Assembly (NCBI GenBank): GCA_903919535.1
Contig: CAIXIP010000244.1
Location: 1-43,744 of the forward strand
Source of the DNA: an uncultured Bacteroidota bacterium
GTDB lineage: Bacteria > Bacteroidota > Bacteroidia > 2-12-FULL-35-15
DNA length: 43,744 nt
Reading direction: 5' to 3'
Positions 35,388-43,744 of the stretch are shown here, one piece after another. The position numbers and the translations under genes were made by a program. Each line of letters begins with the position of its first letter. Within the stretch, counting starts at the first letter, position 1. The notes beneath the pieces were generated by a model. It saw only the letters and a program-made list of their open reading frames with translations. It did no database searches and was not told the origin of the DNA.

Positions 35388-36188
35388 TCATTTCGACAAT
35401 TCGCTTGCTCTGTCTCTAGCCTTAACAATGCCTTTTTGAAGGTTAATCCCAACATTAGTAGCTTCAAATGAAGTTAATGCAGCTTCGGTAGTTCCTCCTT
35501 TTGATGCAACAGCTTTTATTAATTCATCAAGTGATTTGTTTGTGGTATTCATTAAATGAAAAGAGCCTAACATTGTTTGTTTAACAAGCATTGAAGATGT
35601 TGCTTCATCAAATCCCATTTGTTTTCCGGCTTCAATCATTTGTTTTACAATGTAGAAAAAATAGGCCGGTCCACTACCGCTCAATGCAGTAACAGCATCT
35701 AACAAATCTTCATTTTCGAAAAATACAGTACGCCCGGTTGTTGCCAATAAATTTTCAGCTTTGCGAATTTGTTCCAGGGAAACTGATTTGTTAGCAGTGA
35801 ATGCTGTCACTCCCATGCCTAATTCGGCTGGAGAGTTTGGCATTGCACGTATTATGTTTGGGTTATTCAATACGTTTTCAATACGTTGAATTTTTACTCC
35901 TGCCATAATTGAAATAATACATTTGGCTGGTTCTAAAATATGTTTAAGCTCCTTTGCTAAGTCCTCGAAGTCTTGAGGTTTTACTGCAATAATTACAATA
36001 TCGCTTGTGGCAATTTTTGGGTCATTTATAACAGTTACTTCACCAACATTAAGTTTTATTAATTCTTGTTTTCGAACTTCATTTTTTTCGGCAAGCAATA
36101 AATTTTCTTTTGAAACGATATTATATTTCAAAAATGCACGGGCATAAATTAATCCCATGTTGCCGCATCCTACAATTGTAATTTTCAT
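35388..36188 (-). CDS. proC: pyrroline-5-carboxylate reductase
   Basis: A 266-residue enzyme of normal length that reduces pyrroline-5-carboxylate to proline with NAD(P)H. The Rossmann motif VGCGNMGLIYARAF opens the protein, IIAVKPQDF follows, and MAGVKIQRIE and RAMPNSPAELGMGVTAF mark the domain boundary. The C-terminal dimer domain carries the signature DAVTALSGSGPAYFF and VASKGGTTEAAL. It begins 93 bases downstream of the SusD stop, beyond a strong terminator, so it is a separate unit. Confidence 0.95.
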   Translation of the reverse strand: MKITIVGCGNMGLIYARAFLKYNIVSKENLLLAEKNEVRKQELIKLNVGEVTVINDPKIATSDIVIIAVKPQDFEDLAKELKHILEPAKCIISIMAGVKIQRIENVLNNPNIIRAMPNSPAELGMGVTAFTANKSVSLEQIRKAENLLATTGRTVFFENEDLLDAVTALSGSGPAYFFYIVKQMIEAGKQMGFDEATSSMLVKQTMLGSFHLMNTTNKSLDELIKAVASKGGTTEAALTSFEATNVGINLQKGIVKARDRASELSK

Positions 36189-36227
36189 TTTGTTAAATTA
36201 TTTTGGAGCCCCAAAAGTATAAATAAA

Positions 36228-36255
36228 AAACGTCCCGCAATATTGCGGGACGTTT
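36228..36255 (-). terminator. intrinsic terminator of the SusC/SusD operon
   Basis: The segment is a perfect palindrome of two 14-base arms (AAACGTCCCGCAAT and its complement). Read on the minus strand it is followed by a run of T (TTTTTTATTT). It starts 26 bases past the SusD stop. The G+C-rich core stands out from the surrounding AT-rich DNA. Confidence 0.92.
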
Positions 36256-36281
36256 CATTTGTCCTAGTTAATAATGAAAAA

Positions 36282-37748
36282 TTATTTATTTCCAAAATTG
36301 TTTGGATGCAATCTATCAAACCAAACCTGAGAAGATATTACATCACTTGCAGGTGTTAATCCTTGTGTGCCCACAGTTAGATTTGCAGTATTCAAATTTT
36401 TCTCATCGGTATTGTAAGAAATTCTTCTTGGAACAAAACCGTTAGCTGTACCTGCGTTTGAAGCAGGTGTGAATTGAGGATAACCGCTTCTTCTCCAGCT
36501 GTTGAATGCTTCAACACCTTGTCCAAATAATGAAACCCATTTTTGTTCAGCAATTAACTTAGTATTATATGCCGCATTATAAGTAAAATTGGAATCGGCA
36601 AGCATTGAAGTTACTGCAGTAGCTGGAAGACCATTTTGAACAAATGATTCAGTTACTGCAGCCTCATAATTTACTTGGTTAGGATTCATTTCTGCCTTAA
36701 TAAATAATACTTCAGAATATGACATGAAGTAAAAAGGAGTGGCAGAATTATAATATGTTGAGCCCAACCATGAATTGGTATTAATACCACCAGATACTCC
36801 GTTTTTTCCTCCAACAAATTTTCCATCAGCAAGTGGATTAGCATAAACAGCTAAACGTGAATCTGCTGGTAAAGTTGAGTCAGCAGATTTTCCCATCATA
36901 TAGTTAACTAATGTTGAGCTTACTCTGAAATCATTTTTTCTGGAAGAGCTCGGATTAATCCACTGATAAACAGGATTGCCGGAAGTTGCATAAACTATTT
37001 TTGCTTCATCAGCACTAGATTGAAAAATATCTGTTCCAGCTAATAATGCATTTATTTCTGCAGTTTTGTTTAATCCTCCACTGTTCATGGTAAGATAAAT
37101 TCGCAATTTTAAACTGTTCGCAAATTTTTTCCACTTATCCATATCACCACCATAAAGAAGATCATAGGTAGGTAATTCAGTGATTGCATTAAATCCAGTA
37201 GCAGGATCCATTAACGAAATCCCTTTATCCAAATCTGTTAGTACAGCATTCAATACTGTTAATTGAGGATCATAAGCAGGTGTTATTTTCCCATCTGCTG
37301 CTAGTCCAGCTTCAGTATAAGGAACATCGCCCATTAGCATTGTTAAGTTATATCCGATATAACCTTTTAACACCAATGCGATTGCCTGATTATTCGGCTG
37401 TGCATCTGCGATTGCAGCTTTTTCAGCTTGAATACAATCTTCAAAAGATTGAGTATAAAGCGAACTCCAAATTATATCCTGTCTGTCATTACGAGGCTTG
37501 TATTTATCCTCATCCATATAAGTGGTTGCTTTTGAATGTTGAACCCATAGGTCGGTCATTACCATCCCTGCTCTCAATTGCAATGTATAAGCAGTAGTTG
37601 CCATTGCATTCGATAACAACATTTGTGATGGAACTTCTGCTGGGTTATTTGGACTCACATTCATGTCATCAAATCTTTTCTTACAAGAAAAAACAGATGT
37701 TAAGAGTAGTGCTCCAAAACCATATATTATTATTTTTTTCATTTTCAT
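36282..37748 (-). CDS. SusD/RagB-family outer-membrane lipoprotein
   Basis: A 488-residue protein with a lipoprotein signal: hydrophobic stretch, then LTSVFSC with lipidated Cys22. It carries the SusD-like_2 pattern: VSPNNPAEVPSQMLLSNAM near the N-terminus, helical TPR-like pairs, and the C-terminal block with WVSLFGQGVEAFNSWRRSGYPQF. SusD proteins sit on the outer surface and form the lid of the SusC transporter, capturing glycans or peptides. It begins 18 bases after the SusC stop, in the same operon. No sugar-cleaving enzyme lies nearby, so the ligand is not indicated. Confidence 0.93.
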   Translation of the reverse strand: MKMKKIIIYGFGALLLTSVFSCKKRFDDMNVSPNNPAEVPSQMLLSNAMATTAYTLQLRAGMVMTDLWVQHSKATTYMDEDKYKPRNDRQDIIWSSLYTQSFEDCIQAEKAAIADAQPNNQAIALVLKGYIGYNLTMLMGDVPYTEAGLAADGKITPAYDPQLTVLNAVLTDLDKGISLMDPATGFNAITELPTYDLLYGGDMDKWKKFANSLKLRIYLTMNSGGLNKTAEINALLAGTDIFQSSADEAKIVYATSGNPVYQWINPSSSRKNDFRVSSTLVNYMMGKSADSTLPADSRLAVYANPLADGKFVGGKNGVSGGINTNSWLGSTYYNSATPFYFMSYSEVLFIKAEMNPNQVNYEAAVTESFVQNGLPATAVTSMLADSNFTYNAAYNTKLIAEQKWVSLFGQGVEAFNSWRRSGYPQFTPASNAGTANGFVPRRISYNTDEKNLNTANLTVGTQGLTPASDVISSQVWFDRLHPNNFGNK

Positions 37749-37766
37749 GATAATAAGATTTTTAGA

Positions 37767-40700
37767 TTAAAATACAATTTTTAGATTAGCTCCAATTGAA
37801 CGTGTTGAAGGAACTGCGTTGGATTCGAAACCAGATGCATTGCGAGAATTCGCGCTGTTAACTTCAGGATCCATATAAGGTAATTTAGAATAAATGATCC
37901 ATAAATTTCTACCATATACTCCAATTTCAATTTTACTAAAAGGGCTCTTCTTTACAAAGCTTTCAGGTAAAGTATATCCTAAATTTACCTGACGAAGTTT
38001 TACAAACGTTGCATCATACACATTGTTTGAAAAATTCATATAAGAACGATCACCCCAATAATATTCATTTGGAATTGGTGTTGTGTTTGCTACTCCTGTA
38101 CTTACCCATTGGCCAGTTGAATTGTCAGCAACCATTCCTTCATTAACTAAACCTGCATCAGGTCTATTTTCTGTTCTTGCTGATAATCCAGAATAATCCA
38201 TCCACATGTTAGTTTGTGAATATATTTTTCCGCCTTGTTGCCAATCGATTAAGAAACCGAATGTAATCGCTTTGTATGTAATAGTGTTCTCTAATCCCAT
38301 TCTGAAATCAGGAGTAACATTTCCTAATACTTGAGGCTTAGGGTCTTTAATTAAATATCCGTCAGCATCTGTCAAAAGATGTCCATTTCCGTCAGATAAT
38401 ACTCCGTTACCATATAAAGTACCATATGTTTCTCCTTTTACTAAATAAAGGTCAGCCCAGTCTCTAGCTAAGAAAATTTTATCTAATCCTTCAGCAACTT
38501 CTAAGATCTTACCTTTGTTCTTACCAAAGTTCAATCCGATATCCCATTTAAACCCTTTTTCTGTTGTTACTGCATTTAGGTTTAACATGATTTCGATTCC
38601 TTGATTATTGATCTTACCAGCATTGATTATAGTAGATGAATAACCTGATGAAGCAGGAATTGAAACAGGAACAATAAGGTTTTTGGTAGTTGTATTGTAG
38701 TAAGTAATATCAAGTCCTACACGGCTATTAAAAAATCTTAGATCAGCTCCAACCTCAAAAGATTGAGTGCTCTCAGGTTTTAAATTAGCATTTTTTAATG
38801 TGTTTTCCTCTGTAATCAAAGTAGCGCCATTGAAAGGGTTGTTGATAATTGATGGGTCTGAACCAATTTCTCCTTTTGCTTTGTAAGAAGTTAAATTGTA
38901 AGGGTCAGTATCATTACCAGTGAATGCTAAACCTGCTCTTAATTTACCAAATGATAACCATTTTTGAGATTTCATTAATTCAGAGAAGATAAAACTTCCT
39001 GAAAAAGATGGGTAAAAATAAGATCTGTTTTTAGATGGTAAAGTTGATGACCAGTCGTTTCTTGAAGTAATATCTAAATATAAATAATCTTTATATCCCA
39101 ATGAAACTACTCCATATAAACCAACAATTTCTTTTGCTGATTTATAAGATGTTATAATTGGTGCATTTGCAGCAAAAGATACATTATAAAGATCTGGAAC
39201 TAACAAACCTCTAACTTCAGTGTTGCTAGTTTGGTAGGTGGTTCTGAAATAATTGTATCCAAAAATACCTGTTACAGAAAATTTATCTTTAAATCTTTTA
39301 TTAGCAGTTAACATTGCATCAATATTACTTGTGTTCTTTCTGGTTTTATCGTCATAAAATCCACCACTTTGCATATAGGAATAATCAATTGTTCCTTTTT
39401 TGAATTGTTGGAAACGACTCTCAGTATAAAAATCAGAACCAGCTCTAACAGTTGCTGATAACCAATCATTAAATTTGTAATTAAATTTAGCGGTTGATAA
39501 TACTCTATCTCTACGATCCTTGTTAATGTTATTATTCAAGGTCCAATAAGGATTGTTGTGATACACTGGATTCCAATTGTAATGAAGTCCTGTTGCTGGG
39601 TCAATCTCGTCAAAATGAGCTTGTAATTCTTTCATATCAACTTGACGACCAAACCATCCAAATAATGATTGTAGAGGATTGTATGAATCATATCCAACAC
39701 CTGGACGATTTTTACCTTGTGATAAGGTATAATTAATTCCAATTTCAGTGCTAAGTTTTTTAGTCAATTGTCTGTCGATGTTTAATCCTGCAGTGTATTT
39801 ATTATAAGCAGTGTTATGAACAGTTCCTTTTTGATTATAGGTAGATAAAGATACACGTACCGCACCTTTGTCATCGCCACTGGCAATTGAAAGAGCGTTT
39901 GTACATTGATGACCTGTCTCAAAAAAGTCCTTTATATTATTAGGTTGTGCTACCCATTTTGAAGGCGCACCACGATAATTAATATAATCTCTTCCATCTA
40001 AAGGCGCACCCCAACTTTCATCGGCACCCATAAAATTTCCAGTTCCATCTGAAGGGTCGTCACCAGTGTATCCTTGTCCGTAAGAATTCTGGAATTTTGG
40101 TAAACGTAATGTTTTGTCTATTGAAACACCAACATTATATGTTACTTGAAAATCAGAATTTTTTCCTTTTAAGCCTTTACCACTTTTTGTAGTAACGATA
40201 ATAGCTCCGTTTGTTGCTCTTGAACCGTATAGTGCAGCAGCAATTGGCCCTTTAAGAATATTAACTGATTCTATATCATCTGGATTTAAATCCGAAATAG
40301 GATTTCCTGGGTTAGGAGAGCCGGTACGTGCTGCTCTAAAATCGTTGTCAACAGGAATACCATTAATAACAAATAATGGCGAATTGTTTCCGGTAAAGGA
40401 AGTGGCACCGCGCAATGTAATGTTAGAAGAAGCACCAACTGCTCCGCTTGAAGATGTGATGTTTAATCCGGCAACTTTGCCTTCTAATGAGTTAATAACA
40501 CTCATTTCACGAGCACCTTGTACGGCATCACCTTTAACTTCTTGTGAAGCATAACCCAGTGATTTTTTCTCACGGGAAATACCAACTGCAGTTACAACAG
40601 TTTCTTTAAGTAAAGTTGTGTTCGGCACAAATGCAATATCAATTACATCTTTATTCGCATCTACTGCTTGGGTGATGTAACCCACTGAAGAGATAGCAAG

Positions 40701-40913
40701 TTTTTTGCCTTCACCTTCTACATTAATAGAAAATACACCCTTCTCGTTAGTAGAAGTTGCATTAGTAGTTCCAACTACTAAAACTGTTACTCCGGGAAGC
40801 GTTTCGTTTGTTTTGGAATCCTTTATGGTTCCGGTTATTATTCTACCTTGCGCAAACACTGCGACTTGTAGGAGAATAAACATGACTGTAAATAGTACGT
40901 TTCTTCTTTTCAT
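37767..40913 (-). CDS. SusC/RagA-family TonB-linked outer-membrane transporter
   Basis: A 1048-residue protein with a signal peptide (1-21, ending VAVFAQ). A carboxypeptidase-regulatory-like domain follows (GTIKDSKTNETLPGVTVLV ... ISSVGYITQ), then the plug (ALYGSRATNGAIIVTTKSGKG, the SusC signature at about 225-245) and a beta-barrel to the end (NLKIVF, with a terminal Phe as expected). Energy comes from TonB. With SusD it should import an oligosaccharide or peptide. The operon ends in a strong terminator and begins after a spacer containing two TTAAC repeats. Confidence 0.95.
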   Translation of the reverse strand: MKRRNVLFTVMFILLQVAVFAQGRIITGTIKDSKTNETLPGVTVLVVGTTNATSTNEKGVFSINVEGEGKKLAISSVGYITQAVDANKDVIDIAFVPNTTLLKETVVTAVGISREKKSLGYASQEVKGDAVQGAREMSVINSLEGKVAGLNITSSSGAVGASSNITLRGATSFTGNNSPLFVINGIPVDNDFRAARTGSPNPGNPISDLNPDDIESVNILKGPIAAALYGSRATNGAIIVTTKSGKGLKGKNSDFQVTYNVGVSIDKTLRLPKFQNSYGQGYTGDDPSDGTGNFMGADESWGAPLDGRDYINYRGAPSKWVAQPNNIKDFFETGHQCTNALSIASGDDKGAVRVSLSTYNQKGTVHNTAYNKYTAGLNIDRQLTKKLSTEIGINYTLSQGKNRPGVGYDSYNPLQSLFGWFGRQVDMKELQAHFDEIDPATGLHYNWNPVYHNNPYWTLNNNINKDRRDRVLSTAKFNYKFNDWLSATVRAGSDFYTESRFQQFKKGTIDYSYMQSGGFYDDKTRKNTSNIDAMLTANKRFKDKFSVTGIFGYNYFRTTYQTSNTEVRGLLVPDLYNVSFAANAPIITSYKSAKEIVGLYGVVSLGYKDYLYLDITSRNDWSSTLPSKNRSYFYPSFSGSFIFSELMKSQKWLSFGKLRAGLAFTGNDTDPYNLTSYKAKGEIGSDPSIINNPFNGATLITEENTLKNANLKPESTQSFEVGADLRFFNSRVGLDITYYNTTTKNLIVPVSIPASSGYSSTIINAGKINNQGIEIMLNLNAVTTEKGFKWDIGLNFGKNKGKILEVAEGLDKIFLARDWADLYLVKGETYGTLYGNGVLSDGNGHLLTDADGYLIKDPKPQVLGNVTPDFRMGLENTITYKAITFGFLIDWQQGGKIYSQTNMWMDYSGLSARTENRPDAGLVNEGMVADNSTGQWVSTGVANTTPIPNEYYWGDRSYMNFSNNVYDATFVKLRQVNLGYTLPESFVKKSPFSKIEIGVYGRNLWIIYSKLPYMDPEVNSANSRNASGFESNAVPSTRSIGANLKIVF

Positions 40914-40953
40914 TTTTGTAGCATTTTTAATTTATGGGGTCAATTTGGACATT

Positions 40954-40968
40954 TTAACTTTAATTAAC
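40954..40968. promoter_or_regulatory. two TTAAC repeats upstream of susC
   Basis: TTAAC at 40954-40958 and 40964-40968 are 10 bases apart, 41-55 bases before the susC ATG. They lie in the same orientation relative to the gene as the four repeats before the kinase operon. No clear -7 box is seen beside them. A shared regulator is inferred only. Confidence 0.35.
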
Positions 40969-41075
40969 AACATAAATGGGGGTGATTTTTAGAAGTCACT
41001 CCTTGTTAAGGCAAAAGACGGTTTGTAATATGTTGACTGCTAGTGTGTTGTTGTTTGGTTTTTTTGAAAAAGAGT

Positions 41076-41098
41076 TATCAACTTTTTGAAAGTTGATA
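41076..41098 (-). terminator. intrinsic terminator after the 117-residue protein gene
   Basis: TATCAACTTT (41076-41085) pairs with AAAGTTGATA (41089-41098) around a three-base loop, and on the minus strand ACTCTTTTT follows. It begins four bases past the stop codon at 41102. Confidence 0.75.
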
Positions 41099-41101
41099 TT
41101 T

Positions 41102-41455
41102 TTAATGCTTTTTATAATGCTCTCTTATGACCACTTTTTGCAATTCTCTTTTTATTATTAGGTCAGTAACAATCACTGAAAATGATTCGGAGGAATTTTC
41201 GCTTACAGCCTTTTTAATTTGAATATCGCTAACATCGATACGATAAAGAATGCCTAAAAATTTTTGATGATTGTTATTTATCAGATTTTTTATTTGTGGT
41301 TCAATTTGCTCAAACAATTCTTGATACGCATTATATGCATTGCCCGAAAACTTTATTTCCATTCCAAACATATCAAAATCTTTAATGATTTGAGCGGCTG
41401 TGTCTTTTATCAGATCAAGACGATTGAAATACGGTGTTATATCTGTGAAATTCAT
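41102..41455 (-). CDS. small protein of unknown function
   Basis: The protein has 117 residues from the ATG at 41455. The frame is also open to a TTG two codons earlier, which I do not favour. It has no signal peptide, no membrane segment and no cysteine motif. It is mostly charged and mixed helix/strand (NFTDITPYFNRLDLIKDTAAQI, then QKFLGILYRIDVSDIQIKKAV). I do not recognise a domain. It sits between the susC operon and a T9SS protein, with its own terminator, and so is probably transcribed alone or with the gene to its right, 88 bases away. Confidence 0.6.
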   Translation of the reverse strand: MNFTDITPYFNRLDLIKDTAAQIIKDFDMFGMEIKFSGNAYNAYQELFEQIEPQIKNLINNNHQKFLGILYRIDVSDIQIKKAVSENSSESFSVIVTDLIIKRELQKVVIREHYKKH

Positions 41456-41543
41456 TTTCAATTTATTTCAAATCATGTTTTTTATACTTTTTGGAACAGT
41501 TTTTTTGATAAAACTTTAAAAGGGTAAAGTGTTAGGCCAGAAA

Positions 41544-43744
41544 TTAATTGGTTTTTACAATTTTCTGTGTAACTCTTTTTTCTTTTGATTGAATCGTTAT
41601 CAGGTATATTCCCGTGGAAAAGTTTGTTATATCAAATTGTTTTTTTGTATTAATTGAAGGTTTTACCCCTTCTTCAACTATTATAATCTTTCCTGTTTCA
41701 TCTAGTATTTTTATTGTAAGCGTATTGATTAAATCAATAAAATTAAAACCGATAAATATGAATGAATTATCGTTTGTTATTTTAATTGCATTGTTAAAAT
41801 CTAACTCATTTACAGATTGTACTGTGATGTATTCATTGGGTGTTGTGTACGAACATCCTGTGCTGGTGTCGGTTACTGTAAGGCTATAATTACCTGTTTG
41901 TACAGCAATACATGTATCATTCGAAGCACCAACAATAGGATTGTTATTAAAATTCCATTGGGTAGCATATGAAAAAAATAATGCATTAATTGAATACATG
42001 GATGCAGGGTTTATGTGATCAATATCTGAGTAAGGAAGTGGATTAACGCTTACTTGCACAGAGTCGAAATTCTTGCATCCAAATGATGTGATTGCTGTGA
42101 TAGAATATTGAGTAGAATTGTTTGGTGTAATTGATATTGATGGAGTAGTTAAGTTTCCAGGTTGCCAAATAATATTGCTTGCTATATCCGTATTTGCATT
42201 TAATGTAATTGAATTGCCATCACATATTGCTGTGTCATTTGAAACAGTTAGTAATGGATTTGAGTTGACATTAACTATAACATTTTGAATGGTATCAGAT
42301 GTTGTAATGTTTGCACTATCAGCTATTACAAAAGTATAGTTTCCACTTATTGCAGTTGGCTTCCAAATGAAAGGGGAGTGAGAATCAATATAGTTTGCAG
42401 CAATAGTGTCAAAAATGCCACCATCAACAGAGTAAAATATATTTACTTTGTTGACACCAAAACTTTGCCAGTCAATTGGAATTGATGTTGAATCAGACTC
42501 GCAAAATGAATTATTTGAACTTCCGCTAGTTGCCACAATTATTGGGTTTGATACCGGGTTGCAAAATAATTTATTGCAATAATCGTCAGGAGCATATTTT
42601 GTAACGATAAATTGTTGAGATGGGGAAGCAACTGAAGTATTTCCAAAATGCACATTTATTCCTTTCAATGTAAAATACAGATCTCCACATTTGCTTTTTT
42701 CCATCATACCAGATTCTTCCAAAAAATTATAATAATCATCTTTACAGACTAAACTATTTACCCATAATAAATTTCCTGAAGAGCTATATTCTCCAATAAA
42801 AAAATCATTATTCTCTTTAGCTTCTATTCCTGAAGGAGTAATGTTTTGTGAATAAAATCCAGCAAATGGAAGTTCTAACCCATAATAATAGGTGCTTGTT
42901 TTTCCAAAAACATATGGGTTATTGTTTTCGCCAACAACTACATTTCTAACATCTGGGGCTTTGATTAAGTTATACCAAATTAAATTCCCATTCAAATCGA
43001 ATTTAGCAATAAAGCTATATTGATTCGAAAATGTTGTAATCGTATTTGTGCCAATAGTAACATTTGTACCCACGCTTTGGTCGTCCTTATTCCATGATCC
43101 GGTAAAATAAATATTGTTGTCGGCATCAATATCAAAAGAAATAAAATCACCTAAAGAGCTCCAGTTGGCATTTGGGGGTATATTTATTTTACTTGAAATA
43201 AATGCATTAGTCCATGAATTAGAACTTGTATCAGCAATAGCTACAAAATAAATTTGTTCACTATTAGAACAGTTAAGTGTTGTGTTTCCAAAATAAAAAT
43301 TGCCATTCGCCCCCTTCCCAACAACAACAAGTCTTCCTTGCTTGTCGAATTTTATTTTCGGACTAAGAACAGGAATTTGTGTTCCAACAACGGTACTGTA
43401 ACTTAATGATTGGGTCGTAATAATCCGTTGCGTTGATTGTAATGGGACATTTAATTCGTTGATAAAAATTCCATTTGTGTTATAGTGCATTATTTTATAA
43501 GCAAAGTTTGAAAATAGCACAGATACATAAATGTCATTATTCCTTCCTAAAAGAATGTCTGAACTCATTGATACAAAGGATGCATTGTTGGGGTTTGTAA
43601 CTGCCCATTGTGCCACTCCATTACTATTGTATTTAACAACAAAAAACTGTTTAGTATTGAATGGAGAAATAGACAAGGTTATTCCATTGCCAAAGTCGAT
43701 AAATTGTGAAGCAACTGTTCCGCTAACATAAATGTTTCCTAATG
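41544..43744 (-). CDS. T9SS-secreted surface protein, N-terminus beyond the window
   Basis: The frame has no stop up to the right edge. A TTG at 43676 could be mistaken for the start, but the codons before it continue the protein in phase (GNIYVSGTVASQFIDFGNGI), matching the SBBP-like beta-propeller repeat that recurs inside (DNNIYFTGSWN, NNDIYVSVLF). At least 733 residues are present. The repeats occupy the first 350 or so. Ig/PKD-like segments with DTAICDGNSITLNANT and CKNFDSVQVSVNPLP follow, and the last 80 residues form a type A T9SS sorting domain (ILDETGKIIIVEEG ... TGIYLITIQSKEKRVTQKIVKTN). It should be exported across the outer membrane and anchored or released. Function beyond that is unknown. 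Confidence 0.85.
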   Translation of the reverse strand, partial: LGNIYVSGTVASQFIDFGNGITLSISPFNTKQFFVVKYNSNGVAQWAVTNPNNASFVSMSSDILLGRNNDIYVSVLFSNFAYKIMHYNTNGIFINELNVPLQSTQRIITTQSLSYSTVVGTQIPVLSPKIKFDKQGRLVVVGKGANGNFYFGNTTLNCSNSEQIYFVAIADTSSNSWTNAFISSKINIPPNANWSSLGDFISFDIDADNNIYFTGSWNKDDQSVGTNVTIGTNTITTFSNQYSFIAKFDLNGNLIWYNLIKAPDVRNVVVGENNNPYVFGKTSTYYYGLELPFAGFYSQNITPSGIEAKENNDFFIGEYSSSGNLLWVNSLVCKDDYYNFLEESGMMEKSKCGDLYFTLKGINVHFGNTSVASPSQQFIVTKYAPDDYCNKLFCNPVSNPIIVATSGSSNNSFCESDSTSIPIDWQSFGVNKVNIFYSVDGGIFDTIAANYIDSHSPFIWKPTAISGNYTFVIADSANITTSDTIQNVIVNVNSNPLLTVSNDTAICDGNSITLNANTDIASNIIWQPGNLTTPSISITPNNSTQYSITAITSFGCKNFDSVQVSVNPLPYSDIDHINPASMYSINALFFSYATQWNFNNNPIVGASNDTCIAVQTGNYSLTVTDTSTGCSYTTPNEYITVQSVNELDFNNAIKITNDNSFIFIGFNFIDLINTLTIKILDETGKIIIVEEGVKPSINTKKQFDITNFSTGIYLITIQSKEKRVTQKIVKTN

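Noticed and set aside
35365-35393. Inverted repeat AAATGATTT/AAATCATTT at the end of proC as a terminator
   Set aside because: The stem is weak, overlaps the stop codon and has no T-run. AT-rich DNA yields such pairs by chance.
36228-36255. A 28-base perfect palindrome as a possible attachment or regulator site
   Set aside because: Its position after the SusD stop and the T-run on the minus strand explain it fully as an intrinsic terminator.

Overview
The window is AT-rich chromosomal DNA from a member of the Bacteroidota. Evidence: a SusC/SusD pair, three proteins with C-terminal secretion domains of the type IX (T9SS) kind, a DUF2723 membrane protein, a Bacteroidota-type dihydroorotase, and promoter-like sites of the TTTG-N18/19-TAnnTTTG form used by this phylum. 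There are 27 protein genes and one tRNA-Gln. I see no insertion sequence, prophage, CRISPR array or rRNA, and no gene-free stretch longer than 300 bases. The species cannot be named from the sequence.

Layout. 1-4.96 kb (+): a secreted TPR protein, a large beta-propeller/amidohydrolase protein and a small zinc-ribbon protein. 5.0-9.3 kb (-): a single 1411-codon frame that joins a nearly complete PLP aminotransferase to the body of a T9SS-secreted BNR/PKD protein. 9.4-14.8 kb: a SlyD-like prolyl isomerase, a GNAT acetyltransferase, a secreted TPR-CHAT protein, a HEAT-repeat protein and a NodB-type deacetylase. 14.9-18.2 kb: a DUF2723 (TMEM260-like) membrane protein and tRNA-Gln(TTG). 18.4-20.8 kb (-): a histidine kinase/OmpR-type regulator pair with four TTAAC direct repeats in front of it. 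21.0-25.9 kb: an aldehyde dehydrogenase and a surface protein with lamin-tail domains. 26.0-27.2 kb: asd behind a promoter and an intrinsic terminator arranged as an attenuator. 27.2-27.4 kb: a cluster of small intergenic inverted repeats. 27.4-36.2 kb (all -): an acyltransferase, dihydroorotase, an M28 peptidase with PDZ domain, a TolB-like propeller protein, a polyprenol-phosphate-mannose-type GT2, acetyl-CoA synthetase and proC. 36.2-43.7 kb (-): a SusD/SusC operon, a small protein of unknown function and a T9SS protein that runs off the right edge.

How the parts relate. Most of the window is housekeeping metabolism (pyrC, asd, proC, acs) mixed with cell-envelope and secretion functions. 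The GT2 and DUF2723 proteins could be donor synthase and transferase of a protein O-mannosylation route (inference). The kinase/regulator pair probably controls itself through the TTAAC repeats, and two repeats with the same spacing in front of susC suggest a second target. The points most worth a second look are the aminotransferase/T9SS fusion, the asd attenuator, the TTAAC arrays and the interleaved inverted repeats at 20931-20971.
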